Notes: generated by a model from the letters alone, not told the origin. A stretch of DNA of 25,965 nucleotides from Eubacteriales bacterium (GCA_028701715.1 JAQVQF010000003.1:1-25965), one strand, 5' to 3'. Positions 1-9,435 are shown, counted from the stretch's first letter. Numbers and translations: made by a program.

Positions 1-1
1 G

Positions 2-1036
2 GGGCTTGCCACATACCGTCTTCTCATGCAGAATATGTCCACGAGGGTACGTCCCGACGGCGGAGCGCTTTCCGCGGTACTGGAAAAATGGGTGTCTCAG
101 ATACAGCTTTCCGTTATGAACGAAGCAGGCTTAACCTCCTCCGATCCCGCTTTTCCCGCGCTGGTAGAGGCAAAAATATTGAAGGTGATTAACGGTATGG
201 ATGCGATGGTCCACGGCTTCGATTTCGCCAAGGTCATGACCTCATACTGGGAAGGCACAAAAAGCGGGAATCAAGGCTTGAAAGCGAGCGCGCTAAAATG
301 GTTCAGGGGCGAATATACCACCAAGACCGAGGCGTATTCGGAGCTCGGAGTGCGTATAATCATCGACGATGAGACCTGGTTCGACTATATCAAGCTTATG
401 TCCGCGTTTGTCAAGCAGATAGGCTACAGCGGCTTTATCATGCTGGTCGACGAGGGCGTTAACCTTTATAAAATATCCAATTCCATAAATCGTAACAACA
501 ATTACGAAAAGCTTCTCGCCATGTTCAACGACACCATGCAGGGTAGGAGCGCGGGACTTGGCATATATATGTGCGGCACTCCGCAGTTTGTGGAAGACAA
601 CCGCCGCGGGCTTTTCAGCTACGAGGCGCTTAAAAGCCGTATAGCCTCCACAAGATTTGTGAAGAACGGTATCCGCGACATGCAAAGCCCGCTGATATAT
701 CTCGACAGGATAACCGACGAGGAAATTTATGTTTTGCTTCTGAAGGTGCTGGACGTGCACGAAAAGCATTACGGCTATAAAAGCGCGGTCACGGAGGATG
801 ACCTTATTGAATTCATGCGCGCGGTTTCACGCCGCGTCGGAGCGGACGAGCTGCTCACCCCGAGGGAGATAATAAGGGATTTTATAGGTATCCTAAACGT
901 GACAAAGCAGAATCCCGATATTTCGTTTACGGCCATGATAACCGGCAATACAGATCTTTTTAAGACAAACAAATCAGGGTATACGGACGACGATACCGAC
1001 GACAGCGACGGCGACAGCGCGGAGTTTACCTTATGA
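2..1036 (+). CDS. BrxD-like (DUF2791) ATP-binding protein, N-terminus missing
   Basis: The reading frame is open from the first bases of the window, so the true start lies upstream; the first visible ATG at 26 is internal. About 344 residues are seen. The visible start contains TRVRPDGGAL, which I recognise from BrxD/DUF2791 P-loop ATPases (roughly 430 residues in full), where it follows the Walker A region; the Walker A loop is therefore probably outside the window. LVDEGVNLYK is a plausible Walker B-like DE segment, followed by an STAND/AAA-like arrangement with MCGTPQF and a C-terminal helical part. The protein ends in an acidic Asp-rich tail. In BREX type 2 loci BrxD is encoded beside the Lhr-like helicase BrxHI, and here the stop overlaps the next helicase start by ATGA, indicating translational coupling. 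I infer a defence or DNA-processing ATPase partner of the helicases. No methylase or PglZ is visible, so I do not call it complete BREX. Confidence 0.8.
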   Translation, partial: GLATYRLLMQNMSTRVRPDGGALSAVLEKWVSQIQLSVMNEAGLTSSDPAFPALVEAKILKVINGMDAMVHGFDFAKVMTSYWEGTKSGNQGLKASALKWFRGEYTTKTEAYSELGVRIIIDDETWFDYIKLMSAFVKQIGYSGFIMLVDEGVNLYKISNSINRNNNYEKLLAMFNDTMQGRSAGLGIYMCGTPQFVEDNRRGLFSYEALKSRIASTRFVKNGIRDMQSPLIYLDRITDEEIYVLLLKVLDVHEKHYGYKSAVTEDDLIEFMRAVSRRVGADELLTPREIIRDFIGILNVTKQNPDISFTAMITGNTDLFKTNKSGYTDDDTDDSDGDSAEFTL

Positions 1037-3309
1037 GCAGCAACGGCGGCGACGTTTTCGACAGATTGTCCCCGTTTATCAAGGAATTCATATACAGAAA
1101 CAACTGGACCGAGCTGAGAGAAGTGCAGGTGGAAGCCTGCTGGGTAATATTCGACACCGACGCTCATCTGCTGTTGAATACGGGAACCGCGTCCGGCAAG
1201 ACGGAGGCGGCTTTTCTCCCCGTGCTCACCGAGCTTGAAAACGACCCTCCCGCTTCGGTGGGCGTGCTTTATATCGCGCCCTTGAAGTCGCTTATAAACG
1301 ACCAGTTTTTAAGACTAAATGACTTGCTTAAAGAAGCGGATATACCCGTCTGGCACTGGCACGGCGATGTTTCGGTAAGCCATAAGCGCAAGCTGTTACG
1401 CGAACCGCGCGGAGTGCTGCAAATAACGCCTGAATCCTTTGAAAGCCTGCTTATCAACAAAAACCGCGACCTTGTGCGGCTTTTCGGCGACCTGAGATTT
1501 ATAATAATCGACGAGGTCCACAGCTTTATGGGCACCGACCGGGGCATACAGGTCATATGCCAGCTTGAAAGGCTTAACCGTTATATACGCACCTCCCCCC
1601 GCAGGATAGGGCTATCCGCCACCTTGGGCGATTACACCAAAGCCGAAAGGTGGCTTGCTTCTGGTACGGAAGAAAAGGTTATAACCCCCGTCATTCATGC
1701 TGCTTCGCAAAAATTAAGGCTTGCGGTGGAGCATTTTTACGATTCTTCCGACGACAACAAAAACCCCGAAAGCCGTAATCAGGAAAACGAAGAAGAATCC
1801 GCCGAGCAGAATAAATCCAGCGCGTACTGGGAATATATCTATGAAAAAACGCTGAATAAAAAGTGTATCATCTTTGCAAATATGCGCGATCAGGCGGAAT
1901 ATTCCATCGCCATGATGCGCCAGATAGCCGAAAACAGAAACACCCCGGACATATATCACGTTCACCACGGAAGCATTTCCTCCGCTCTGCGCGAGTCCGC
2001 CGAAAGCGAGATGAAGGAATCGGGCGGACCTGTCGTGATAGGTGCGACGCTTTCACTGGAGATGGGCATAGACATAGGTCAGCTTGAGCGAATAATACAG
2101 GTGGACGCGCCGAGCTCGGTTTCAAGCTTTTTGCAGCGTTTGGGGCGTTCGGGCAGGCGTGGAAACGCTTCGGAAATGTGGTTTGTATGTCGGGAGGAAA
2201 AGCCCTCCGGATTGCCGCTGCTTCCGCAGCGTGTGCCGTGGAAGCTGATGCAGGACATCGCTGTAATACAGCTTTATATAGAGGAACGCTGGATAGAACA
2301 GCCCAAAACCGTAAAATACCCCCTCAGCATGCTTTACCACCAGACCATGAGCGTGCTTGCGGAGCTGGGCGAGGCGTCGCCGGCGCTGCTTGCCAAGCGC
2401 GTGCTGGGAATGGCGGCGTTTACGGATATATCGTTCGACGACTACCGCGAGCTTTTACAACATCTTATAAAAATAGATCATATACAGCTCACCGAGGAAG
2501 GCACCATGATTATCGGCCTGAGGGGTGAAAAAGTAGTCAATAATTTTAAGTTTTATGCCGTATTCCCGGAGGAGGACGATTATACCGTTATCGCCGAATC
2601 AAGCCCTATCGGTAAAATAGAGGTTCCGCCGCCTCCCGGTGAGCGCATGACGCTTGCGGGCAGGTCGTGGGAGGTTATCGACGTCGACATGAAGAGCAAG
2701 GTGGTCAACGTGAAGCGCATCAAGGGCAGGATAAAAACCTTCTGGGGCGGCGGCAACCTAAAGATAGACAACAGAATTTTTATGCGTATGCGCGAAATCC
2801 TTACAAATCAAAAGGATTACCCATATCTCCAAAAAGGGGCGCAAAGCCGCATGGAGGAGGCCTATTTTCTGGCGCGAAACGCCGGGCTTGACAGATATAA
2901 CGTGGTTAGCATGGGCGGAAAGAGCGTGTGCATATTCCCGTGGATGGGGAATATCGATTATTACACGGTAATGCTGCTGATAAAAAAGCTCTGCGGCTTT
3001 ATGCTCAACATAAAAAGCGTGGGAGGACAGCCGCCGTATTTCATCACTTTGAAGCTGGGAAGCGGGAACGCCACCTCCGACGGATTTTTGTCCGAATTCC
3101 GGGCGGCGCTGAATCAACCCATCAATCTTGAATATATGCTCAATGACGAGGATGTTTCGGAATTAAAACGACTGTACGAGTATAAAACTCCGAAATACGA
3201 TGAATTTATACCGTTGAACCTGCTTAAAAAGGCACTTATAACCGATTATATAGACCTTGACAGGATACGCGCGGCGGTCGGTAAATGGACAAGCCGCACT
3301 GCGGAGTGA
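1033..3309 (+). CDS. Lhr/BrxHI-like DEAD/DEAH-box helicase, first copy
   Basis: A 758-residue superfamily 2 helicase. Motif I is GTASGKT (residues 51-57), the Walker B box is DEVH (160-163), motif III is SAT (195-197), and motif VI is QRLGRSGRRG (368-377), followed by a roughly 380-residue C-terminal part as in Lhr-like helicases. IAPLKSLINDQ and ITPESFES match Lhr motifs Ia and Ib. It probably moves along nucleic acid using ATP. The ATG at 1033 overlaps the stop of the BrxD-like gene. A hydrophilic, acidic, Asn/Glu-rich insert at about residues 237-265 is absent from the second copy. The next gene encodes a paralogue with near-identical motifs and the same overall architecture, so this pair came from tandem duplication. 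Family assignment is firm; role in defence is inferred from the BrxD/BrxHI pairing known from BREX type 2. Confidence 0.9.
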   Translation: MSSNGGDVFDRLSPFIKEFIYRNNWTELREVQVEACWVIFDTDAHLLLNTGTASGKTEAAFLPVLTELENDPPASVGVLYIAPLKSLINDQFLRLNDLLKEADIPVWHWHGDVSVSHKRKLLREPRGVLQITPESFESLLINKNRDLVRLFGDLRFIIIDEVHSFMGTDRGIQVICQLERLNRYIRTSPRRIGLSATLGDYTKAERWLASGTEEKVITPVIHAASQKLRLAVEHFYDSSDDNKNPESRNQENEEESAEQNKSSAYWEYIYEKTLNKKCIIFANMRDQAEYSIAMMRQIAENRNTPDIYHVHHGSISSALRESAESEMKESGGPVVIGATLSLEMGIDIGQLERIIQVDAPSSVSSFLQRLGRSGRRGNASEMWFVCREEKPSGLPLLPQRVPWKLMQDIAVIQLYIEERWIEQPKTVKYPLSMLYHQTMSVLAELGEASPALLAKRVLGMAAFTDISFDDYRELLQHLIKIDHIQLTEEGTMIIGLRGEKVVNNFKFYAVFPEEDDYTVIAESSPIGKIEVPPPPGERMTLAGRSWEVIDVDMKSKVVNVKRIKGRIKTFWGGGNLKIDNRIFMRMREILTNQKDYPYLQKGAQSRMEEAYFLARNAGLDRYNVVSMGGKSVCIFPWMGNIDYYTVMLLIKKLCGFMLNIKSVGGQPPYFITLKLGSGNATSDGFLSEFRAALNQPINLEYMLNDEDVSELKRLYEYKTPKYDEFIPLNLLKKALITDYIDLDRIRAAVGKWTSRTAE

Positions 3310-3331
3310 CGGAGGATCGAAAGGGCAGCAA

Positions 3332-5551
3332 ATGAGCGAATACTTTGGCAGATTATCGCCTTTCATAAGGGAATATATTTATAAGCACGAATGGGAATCG
3401 CTCAACGAGATACAGGAGGAAGCCTGCCGCGTCATCTTCGACACCGACGCCCACCTCATCATCTCGTCCGGTACCGCTTCGGGTAAGACCGAGGCCGCTT
3501 TCCTGCCCGCGCTCACCCTGCTTGGGGAGGATATACCCGCCTCCGTCGGCATACTTTATATCGCCCCCATGAAGGCGCTGCTCAACGACCAATTTTGCCG
3601 TCTCGACGAGCTGCTTGAGGAAGCGGATATACCCGTATGCTGCTGGCACGGGGATATACTGCAAAGCCGCAAAAATAAAATAATAAGAAACCCTTCCGGT
3701 GTGCTGCAGATAACGCCGGAATCGCTCGAAAGCATGCTGTTAAACAGAAACCGCGACCTTGTAAGGATTTTCGGCGACCTGAGGTTTGTGATAATCGACG
3801 AAATTCATTCCTTTATGGGTACGGACAGGGGTATTCAAGTGCTGTGCCAGCTTGAAAGGCTGCAAAGGTATATCCGCACGACTCCGCGCAGAATCGGGCT
3901 TTCGGCAACGCTGGGCGATTATTCGGCGGCGGAACGCTGGCTTGCCTCCGGCACGGGAAAAGAAGTCATAACGGTCAACGGGACGAATTATCACCGTAAG
4001 ATACGGCTTTCGGCTGAGCATTTTATCCAACCCGTACTGGAAACGGATATGTCGCCCTTCGAGGATATCGCATGGATATATCTTTATGATAAAAGCTTCG
4101 GAAAACGCTGCATAATATTTTCCAACGGCAGGGAAACGGCCGACGCGGTCATAGCGAACATGAAATATATGTCCGCCATTAACGGCGATCCCGATATTTA
4201 CTATGTCCACCACGGCAGTATATCGGGTCCTTTGAGGGAAGAAGCCGAAAGCGAGATGAAGCAATCGGAAGGACCCGTGGTAATCGGCGCAACCATCACC
4301 CTTGAAATGGGTATAGATATCGGCAGCCTTGAGCGTGTCATACAGATAGGTCCTCCCGTTTCGGTGACAAGTCTCGTCCAAAGGCTCGGCAGGTCCGGAA
4401 GAAGAGGCAATGTGCCCGAAATGCTGTTTGTGGACTGGGAAAATCCGTCCGACGAAAGGTCTACGCTGCCCAACAAGCTCCCGTGGAGGCTTTTGCAAAT
4501 AATCGCCATGCTCCAGCTTTATCTTGAGGAACGCTGGATGGAGCCGCCCAAAATATTGAAGTATCCCCTCAGTATGCTTTATCACCAGATAATGTCCAAT
4601 GTCGCCGAGGCGGGTGAGCTTTCGCCGCAGGCGCTTGCGGAAAAGATACTTTCCATGGAAACATTCCGCCGTGTTAATATTGAAGACTTCAATAATCTTA
4701 TCATGCATTTATTGGATATAAACCATCTTGAGCTTACGGAGGAAAGAGGAATTATAGTAGGGCTTGAGGGAGAAAAGGTTGTCAACAGCTATAAATTTTT
4801 CGCTGTTTTTCCGGAAGAGGAGGAATGGGCGGTGATGGACGGATCTAAAAAAATAGGCACCGTCGAAATTCCCGTACCGCCTTCCAAATATCTCACAATC
4901 GCGGGTTATACCTGGATAGTCACAGCGGTGGACAACAACAAACGCCTTATATTTGTGGAAAAAACCAAACGTAAAATACAGCTCCTTTGGTATGGCGACC
5001 GTGCGATAGTACATGACAGGATACTCAAGCGCATGAGACAGGTATTGTTTGAGGATACCGAATATCCGTATTTACAGGACGCAGCGAGAGAATGCATAAG
5101 AAAAGCCCGCGTCCTTGCGAGAGACAACGGGCTTGACAAAACGAATATAATTGATTTGGGCGGCGGTATGCTCTGCCTTTTCCCATGGTTGGGGCATATT
5201 AATTTTAACACGCTGACAAAGATAATCAACAAATATATGGAAAAGGCGGATAACGACGACGATTCCATGATTAAAAAGGTAAGCGGTATAAGACCGCATT
5301 TTATCACCTTCAAGACGCAGCTTGGCGGGGAGGAATTTATAGACCGTTTAAAACAGGTCATTAATTCGGACATATCCGCCTATAACGTCGCCGACGAGGG
5401 AACCATACGACAGTTTAAAAAGCAATGTGAGTATAAAGAACCGAAATATGACAGGCTCATCACCTCCGACCTTCTCAAAAAGCAGGTCGCCGAGGATTAT
5501 ATCGATATTAATTACCTCAGGGATGAGATTAACAAGTGGCAGTCATTATAA
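3332..5551 (+). CDS. Lhr/BrxHI-like DEAD/DEAH-box helicase, second copy
   Basis: A 739-residue paralogue of the preceding helicase. I chose the ATG at 3332 because MSEYFGRLSPFIREYIY aligns with the N-terminus of the first copy and an AAAGGG ribosome binding site lies about 6 bases upstream; the frame is open further upstream but overlaps the first gene. Motifs: GTASGKT, DEIH (not DEVH), GLSATLGD and QRLGRSGRRG. Similarity to the first copy is highest in the N-terminal helicase core and declines in the C-terminal third, where this copy has its own acidic segment (MEKADNDDDS). Only 22 bases separate the two genes, so they are one operon. Both copies retain all visible catalytic motifs, so neither looks dead; they may form a heteromer or have diverged in substrate. 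The 3' end overlaps the convergent nuclease-helicase gene by 6 bases. Confidence 0.9.
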   Translation: MSEYFGRLSPFIREYIYKHEWESLNEIQEEACRVIFDTDAHLIISSGTASGKTEAAFLPALTLLGEDIPASVGILYIAPMKALLNDQFCRLDELLEEADIPVCCWHGDILQSRKNKIIRNPSGVLQITPESLESMLLNRNRDLVRIFGDLRFVIIDEIHSFMGTDRGIQVLCQLERLQRYIRTTPRRIGLSATLGDYSAAERWLASGTGKEVITVNGTNYHRKIRLSAEHFIQPVLETDMSPFEDIAWIYLYDKSFGKRCIIFSNGRETADAVIANMKYMSAINGDPDIYYVHHGSISGPLREEAESEMKQSEGPVVIGATITLEMGIDIGSLERVIQIGPPVSVTSLVQRLGRSGRRGNVPEMLFVDWENPSDERSTLPNKLPWRLLQIIAMLQLYLEERWMEPPKILKYPLSMLYHQIMSNVAEAGELSPQALAEKILSMETFRRVNIEDFNNLIMHLLDINHLELTEERGIIVGLEGEKVVNSYKFFAVFPEEEEWAVMDGSKKIGTVEIPVPPSKYLTIAGYTWIVTAVDNNKRLIFVEKTKRKIQLLWYGDRAIVHDRILKRMRQVLFEDTEYPYLQDAARECIRKARVLARDNGLDKTNIIDLGGGMLCLFPWLGHINFNTLTKIINKYMEKADNDDDSMIKKVSGIRPHFITFKTQLGGEEFIDRLKQVINSDISAYNVADEGTIRQFKKQCEYKEPKYDRLITSDLLKKQVAEDYIDINYLRDEINKWQSL

Positions 5552-7900
5552 AGACAATTCTTTCTTCCGGAATTCGTCGAGCGCTTTTGTCAGGTCAGCA
5601 CAGCTCTTTACCGCGGTCATATTTTCCCAATGACGCGGAAAGAGCTTTTTGTATTCATAGCTTTCGAACCGCTCGTCAATCAAAAGCACCGCGCCTCTGT
5701 CGCTTTCCGACCGTATAACCCTCCCGGCGGCCTGCAGAACCTTGTTCATACCGGGGTACATATAAGCGTATTTATAACCCATTCCGTTTTTGGCGTCGAA
5801 ATATTCCCTGATGATATTCGGCTCGGTTCCGAACTGCGGCAGTCCGACACTGATGACAACCGAGCCGATAAGGCGGTTTCCTTTAAGATCTATCCCTTCA
5901 GAAAACACGCCGCCGAGCACACAAAAGCCCACAAAGGTTGATTGCGGATTTTCCTTAAACGACGATATGAATTCCTCCCTTTGCTCCTCGGTCATGGCGG
6001 GCTGTTGAGAAACCGCGTTAATTCCGGGGAATTCCGTACGGAATGATGTAAAAACGTCGTTCATATACTTGTATGACGGAAAATATATAATATAATTGCC
6101 CGTTTTATGCATACAGAAGGTATATATCAGCCCGGTAATCGCGCTTATGCTTTCGGCGCGGTCGCCGTATCTGGTGGAAACGCCGTCGGCGACAAGCACG
6201 CGCAGGTTTTCGCTGTCGAAGGGGGAATCGAGAGTTAGCAGCTTGTCCCCTTCCTCGCCGCCGAGAATGTCGCGGAAATATTCGAGCGGCGCAAGCGTGG
6301 CGGAAAACAGCACGGCGCTTTTTGCTCTTCTCATGGCTTCATTAAGCAGAAACCACGGATCAAGGCAGAACAGCCGCACCGTTACCTCGCCATGCTCGGC
6401 GGTAATATATGTGACATAGCCCGTGTCGTAGAAGCCGAAAATCAAAAGGAAGCGCAGACAATCAAAATACAGCTTTAAAAGAAGGCCGTCGGCGTCGGGC
6501 ACGGTTGCCTCCTTCATCGTCGCTTCACAGACGGCGACGAAATCGTAAATAAGCTCTGTAAGCTCCGCCGGCTTTTCGGGGCTGACGATAAGTCCGCTTT
6601 CTCCGCACCCCTTGCGGTAGGCTATAAACTGCTTGTTAATTTCACCGATCGCCTTGCCGAGCGCCTTGTCCTTGCCCTTGACCAGCTTTTTTACTTGCGA
6701 AAACCGGGATTTGCTTAAGGATGCCGAAAACATCTCACGCGAACGATCCACCAGATTATGCGCTTCGTCTATTAAAAATACGTAGTCGCCGCCTCCGTCG
6801 CCGAAAAAACGGCGGAGATATACCTGAGGATCAAAAACATAATTATAATCGCAAATAACGCAGTCCGCCCAGAGCGATATATCAAGCGAAAGCTCAAAGG
6901 GACATACTCTGTGCTTTTTCGCATATTCCTCCACGACCTCCCGCGTTATACTGTCATGGGTGGTTATAACCTCTAAAACAGCGTCGTTAACCCTGTCGTA
7001 ATGCCCTTTGGCGTATTCACAGTGGAGTGCGTCGCATATCTTGTTTTCGCAGAAGCATATCTTTTCCTTTGCCGTCAGCGTAATTGTTTTAATTTTCAGC
7101 ATCGGACGGGCCTTTTCGATGGCGTCCTCCGCGGATTTGCGCGCGACGGTTTTTGCGGTCAGATAGAACAGCTTTGAGGTTTTGCCCTCTCCCATTGCCT
7201 TGAGCGCCGGAAAGATTACCGATATGGTTTTACCTATTCCCGTCGGAGCCTGGGCGAAAACCCTGCCGTTACCGCATATCGCCTTGTAAACGTAGCCCGC
7301 CAGCGTTCTCTGCCCCTTGCGAAAGGAGGGGAACGGAAAGGTCAGCGCCTTTATCGATTCGTTGCGCAGGCTTTCCCAGCCGAAGACGAAATCCGACCAT
7401 ACCGAATATTTTTCCAAAAGCCCCGTGACAAACACGCCGAGGCTTTCTGCGGTGAATTCTTTATCAAACATTTTATTTTCGCCGTTGTTGAGGTTATGAT
7501 AAGTCAATCTTATCCATATGATATCGAGATTGTTTTGAACGGCGTAAATATAAGCGTAGCATTCCGCCTGAGCCCAATGAGCCGCACAGGAATCTGCGTT
7601 TATTTCATTATTTGAAGCGGTCGCCTTGATTTCCCCGACAAATGTCCTGCCTTCATGAGAAAAAATCTCGTCCGCCCTACCTTCAAGAGTATATGCGGTG
7701 TCTTTATATACAATTTCCTCGGTAAGAAAAACCTCTTTCTGGTAATCCTCGTAAAGCTTGCCGTTTGCTCTCTGTATGCTTCGGTGAGCCCTGGCACCTT
7801 CTCTCATCCTGTCGGCATCGAAATCCGTACCGCCTATGTCGCCCGAACGGACGACAAATTCGACAAATCGCCGTATCGGGAGCGTTATTTTTTTTATCAT
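5546..7900 (-). CDS. RecB/Cas4-like nuclease fused to XPD/DinG-type helicase
   Basis: A 784-residue protein with two enzymatic parts. Residues about 1-125 resemble a PD-(D/E)XK nuclease of the RecB/Cas4 kind: H39, GRADEI (D77), GEIKAT (E90-x-K92) and QAECY (Q111, Y115). Residues about 185-784 form a Rad3/XPD-type superfamily 2 helicase: APTGIGKT (218-225), DEAH (378-381) and a motif VI QAAGRVIR close to the C-terminus. Between motifs I and II lie cysteines C282, C284, C289, C294 and C333, in the place of the iron-sulfur domain of XPD/DinG, so a 4Fe-4S cluster is likely. Such nuclease-DinG fusions are known in Firmicutes; they are expected to process branched or damaged DNA. It faces away from the SOS-controlled radical SAM gene, about 80 bases from its LexA box, so shared SOS control is possible. 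The ATG at 7900 lacks a close ribosome binding site (GGAAAG is about 15 bases away), but no other in-frame start is visible. Confidence 0.9.
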   Translation of the reverse strand: MIKKITLPIRRFVEFVVRSGDIGGTDFDADRMREGARAHRSIQRANGKLYEDYQKEVFLTEEIVYKDTAYTLEGRADEIFSHEGRTFVGEIKATASNNEINADSCAAHWAQAECYAYIYAVQNNLDIIWIRLTYHNLNNGENKMFDKEFTAESLGVFVTGLLEKYSVWSDFVFGWESLRNESIKALTFPFPSFRKGQRTLAGYVYKAICGNGRVFAQAPTGIGKTISVIFPALKAMGEGKTSKLFYLTAKTVARKSAEDAIEKARPMLKIKTITLTAKEKICFCENKICDALHCEYAKGHYDRVNDAVLEVITTHDSITREVVEEYAKKHRVCPFELSLDISLWADCVICDYNYVFDPQVYLRRFFGDGGGDYVFLIDEAHNLVDRSREMFSASLSKSRFSQVKKLVKGKDKALGKAIGEINKQFIAYRKGCGESGLIVSPEKPAELTELIYDFVAVCEATMKEATVPDADGLLLKLYFDCLRFLLIFGFYDTGYVTYITAEHGEVTVRLFCLDPWFLLNEAMRRAKSAVLFSATLAPLEYFRDILGGEEGDKLLTLDSPFDSENLRVLVADGVSTRYGDRAESISAITGLIYTFCMHKTGNYIIYFPSYKYMNDVFTSFRTEFPGINAVSQQPAMTEEQREEFISSFKENPQSTFVGFCVLGGVFSEGIDLKGNRLIGSVVISVGLPQFGTEPNIIREYFDAKNGMGYKYAYMYPGMNKVLQAAGRVIRSESDRGAVLLIDERFESYEYKKLFPRHWENMTAVKSCADLTKALDEFRKKELSL

Positions 7901-7948
7901 AGCCGTGTCGCCGTTCTTTCCTTTATTGAATATAATTGAATATTACTA

Positions 7949-7977
7949 TTGCATTGCGTAAAAAGCCGTGGTATAAT
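7949..7977 (+). promoter_or_regulatory. SigA promoter of the radical SAM gene
   Basis: TTGCAT at 7949-7954 and TATAAT at 7972-7977 are separated by exactly 17 bases. The start of transcription would fall about 7984, inside the LexA box. Confidence 0.85.
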
Positions 7978-7978
7978 A

Positions 7979-7992
7979 CGAACACATGTTCT
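7979..7992. promoter_or_regulatory. LexA (DinR) SOS box
   Basis: CGAACACATGTTCT matches the Gram-positive LexA consensus CGAACRNRYGTTYC in 13 of 14 positions. It begins one base after the -10 element and covers the expected transcription start, the usual place for repression. It controls the gene at 8015 and may also influence the divergent nuclease-helicase gene that starts at 7900. Confidence 0.88.
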
Positions 7993-8014
7993 ATTATATA
8001 CGGGGGATATTGAT

Positions 8015-9271
8015 ATGTCAAGCATAATATTACCCAAAGCTCTAAGTCCGGAGGAAAAAATCGTCGCAATGCGCGAGGACGCCAAATTCGAGGTGGCAAG
8101 CGATTCGGACGCGGAAAACACGGCTTTGCTCTGCGCCGACGGCATAAAGGGTAAAGCGTCGCCGCCCAAGATACCCAAGCTCTTTTTGGCGAGCGGATGT
8201 GTCTTCAACTGCGCGTACTGCGGCTGCAGATGCGGACGGGACAGAAAAGATAATTATTGCAATACCCCGCGCGAGCTTGCCTCGCTGGCGGTGGAAGCCG
8301 CCAAAAACAACGGTCACGGTGTTTTTGTGTCCTCGGCGATATATAAAAATGCCGACTATACACAGGAGCTTATCGCCGAATCCGTAAGAATTATGCGCGA
8401 GGAGCTTTTATATACAGGCTTTCTCCACGCAAAGGTTATGCCCGGAGCCGACAGCCTGCTTATCGCAAGGACGGGGAAATACGCCGACAGGCTGAGCGTA
8501 AACATAGAAGTCGCGCAAAGCAGCGGTTATAATCGCATAGCGAAGCAGAAGAACAAGGATAACATCCTTACCCCGATGAGGGATATTTCCGATCATATAC
8601 TCGAAGCCAAATATGAAAGGGTAAAATTTGCCACATCCCAAACTACCCAGCTCATGGCGGGCAGCACCGGAGAGGACGACCGCACCATTATGACGCTTTC
8701 AAAAGCACTGTACCGTAAATACCGCCTGAAAAGGGTATATTACACGGCATTTCAATATCGTCACGAGGCAAAGGGCTATGAAAACGAAAATCTCACTTAT
8801 ACCGTGACTCCGTACTGGAGAATGGCGAGGCTGTATCAGGCCGACAGGCTGCTCACCCTCTACGGCTTCACGCCGGACGACGTTACGCCCGCCGACGATC
8901 CTTTCCTGCGGGAGGATATCGACCCCAAAGCGGCGTGGGCGCTGCGGCATATGGATATGTATCCCGTCGAGGTGAATACCGCCGATTTTGATACGCTCAT
9001 CCGCGTACCGGGTATAGGAATAACCTATGCCAACCGTATTATCGCGGTAAGGCGTCACTGTGCCGTGACTCATGATATTTTAAGGAAGTTAAATATTCCT
9101 CTTAAAAAATGCCGTTATTTTATCACCTGCGGCGGAAGATACGAGGGCGGGGACGCGCTTTTTTCGGAAAATCTGCGCGGTTATCTTACATCTTGCGGAA
9201 AACAGCTTTCCATATCGGATTCGCTTTCGGCGGGAGAGCCATCGACCTTAGAATCAAAAATATTATTATAA
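8015..9271 (+). CDS. Putative DNA modification/repair radical SAM protein with HhH tail
   Basis: A 418-residue protein. C62-x3-C66-x2-C69 (in SGCVFNCAYC) is the radical SAM cluster motif, and IRVPGIGITYANRI at about residues 329-342 is a helix-hairpin-helix DNA-binding motif. This matches the family annotated as putative DNA modification/repair radical SAM protein (TIGR03916), which is usually encoded next to a uracil-DNA-glycosylase-like partner (TIGR03915/DUF4130). No partner is present within the window. I chose the ATG at 8015 (GGGGGAT ribosome binding site 8002-8008) rather than an upstream TTG at 7949, because that TTG lies inside the -35 element and the stretch would translate the promoter and LexA box. 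Strong promoter plus SOS box make DNA-damage induction likely. The chemical reaction is unknown. Confidence 0.9.
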   Translation: MSSIILPKALSPEEKIVAMREDAKFEVASDSDAENTALLCADGIKGKASPPKIPKLFLASGCVFNCAYCGCRCGRDRKDNYCNTPRELASLAVEAAKNNGHGVFVSSAIYKNADYTQELIAESVRIMREELLYTGFLHAKVMPGADSLLIARTGKYADRLSVNIEVAQSSGYNRIAKQKNKDNILTPMRDISDHILEAKYERVKFATSQTTQLMAGSTGEDDRTIMTLSKALYRKYRLKRVYYTAFQYRHEAKGYENENLTYTVTPYWRMARLYQADRLLTLYGFTPDDVTPADDPFLREDIDPKAAWALRHMDMYPVEVNTADFDTLIRVPGIGITYANRIIAVRRHCAVTHDILRKLNIPLKKCRYFITCGGRYEGGDALFSENLRGYLTSCGKQLSISDSLSAGEPSTLESKILL

Positions 9272-9435
9272 AATCAAAAAACAATCGAACCGAAAACAAA
9301 ATTGCAACGACTAAATAATCGAAAGCGGAACGGCAGGGTGATGCGGATGGGTTTTTAATCAAGGACGGCGAACGCACGGAAAAATCGCCGCTCGAAAAGG
9401 CAACGGACAACGACAAAAAAGCTTTCGAGACGCTG

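Noticed and set aside
293..769. A 158-codon minus-strand frame within the BrxD-like gene
   Set aside because: It is antisense to conserved DUF2791 sequence and has no supporting ribosome binding site or motif.
3740..4708. A 322-codon open frame on the minus strand within the second helicase gene
   Set aside because: It lies opposite a helicase with all motifs, has no recognised domain, and is rich in residues typical of antisense frames; a shadow.
9287..9318. An ECF-like AAC-N17-CGAC promoter before the sigma gene at 9436
   Set aside because: Only the short core matches and the flanks do not look like the well-supported pair at 17245 and 22931; too weak to call.
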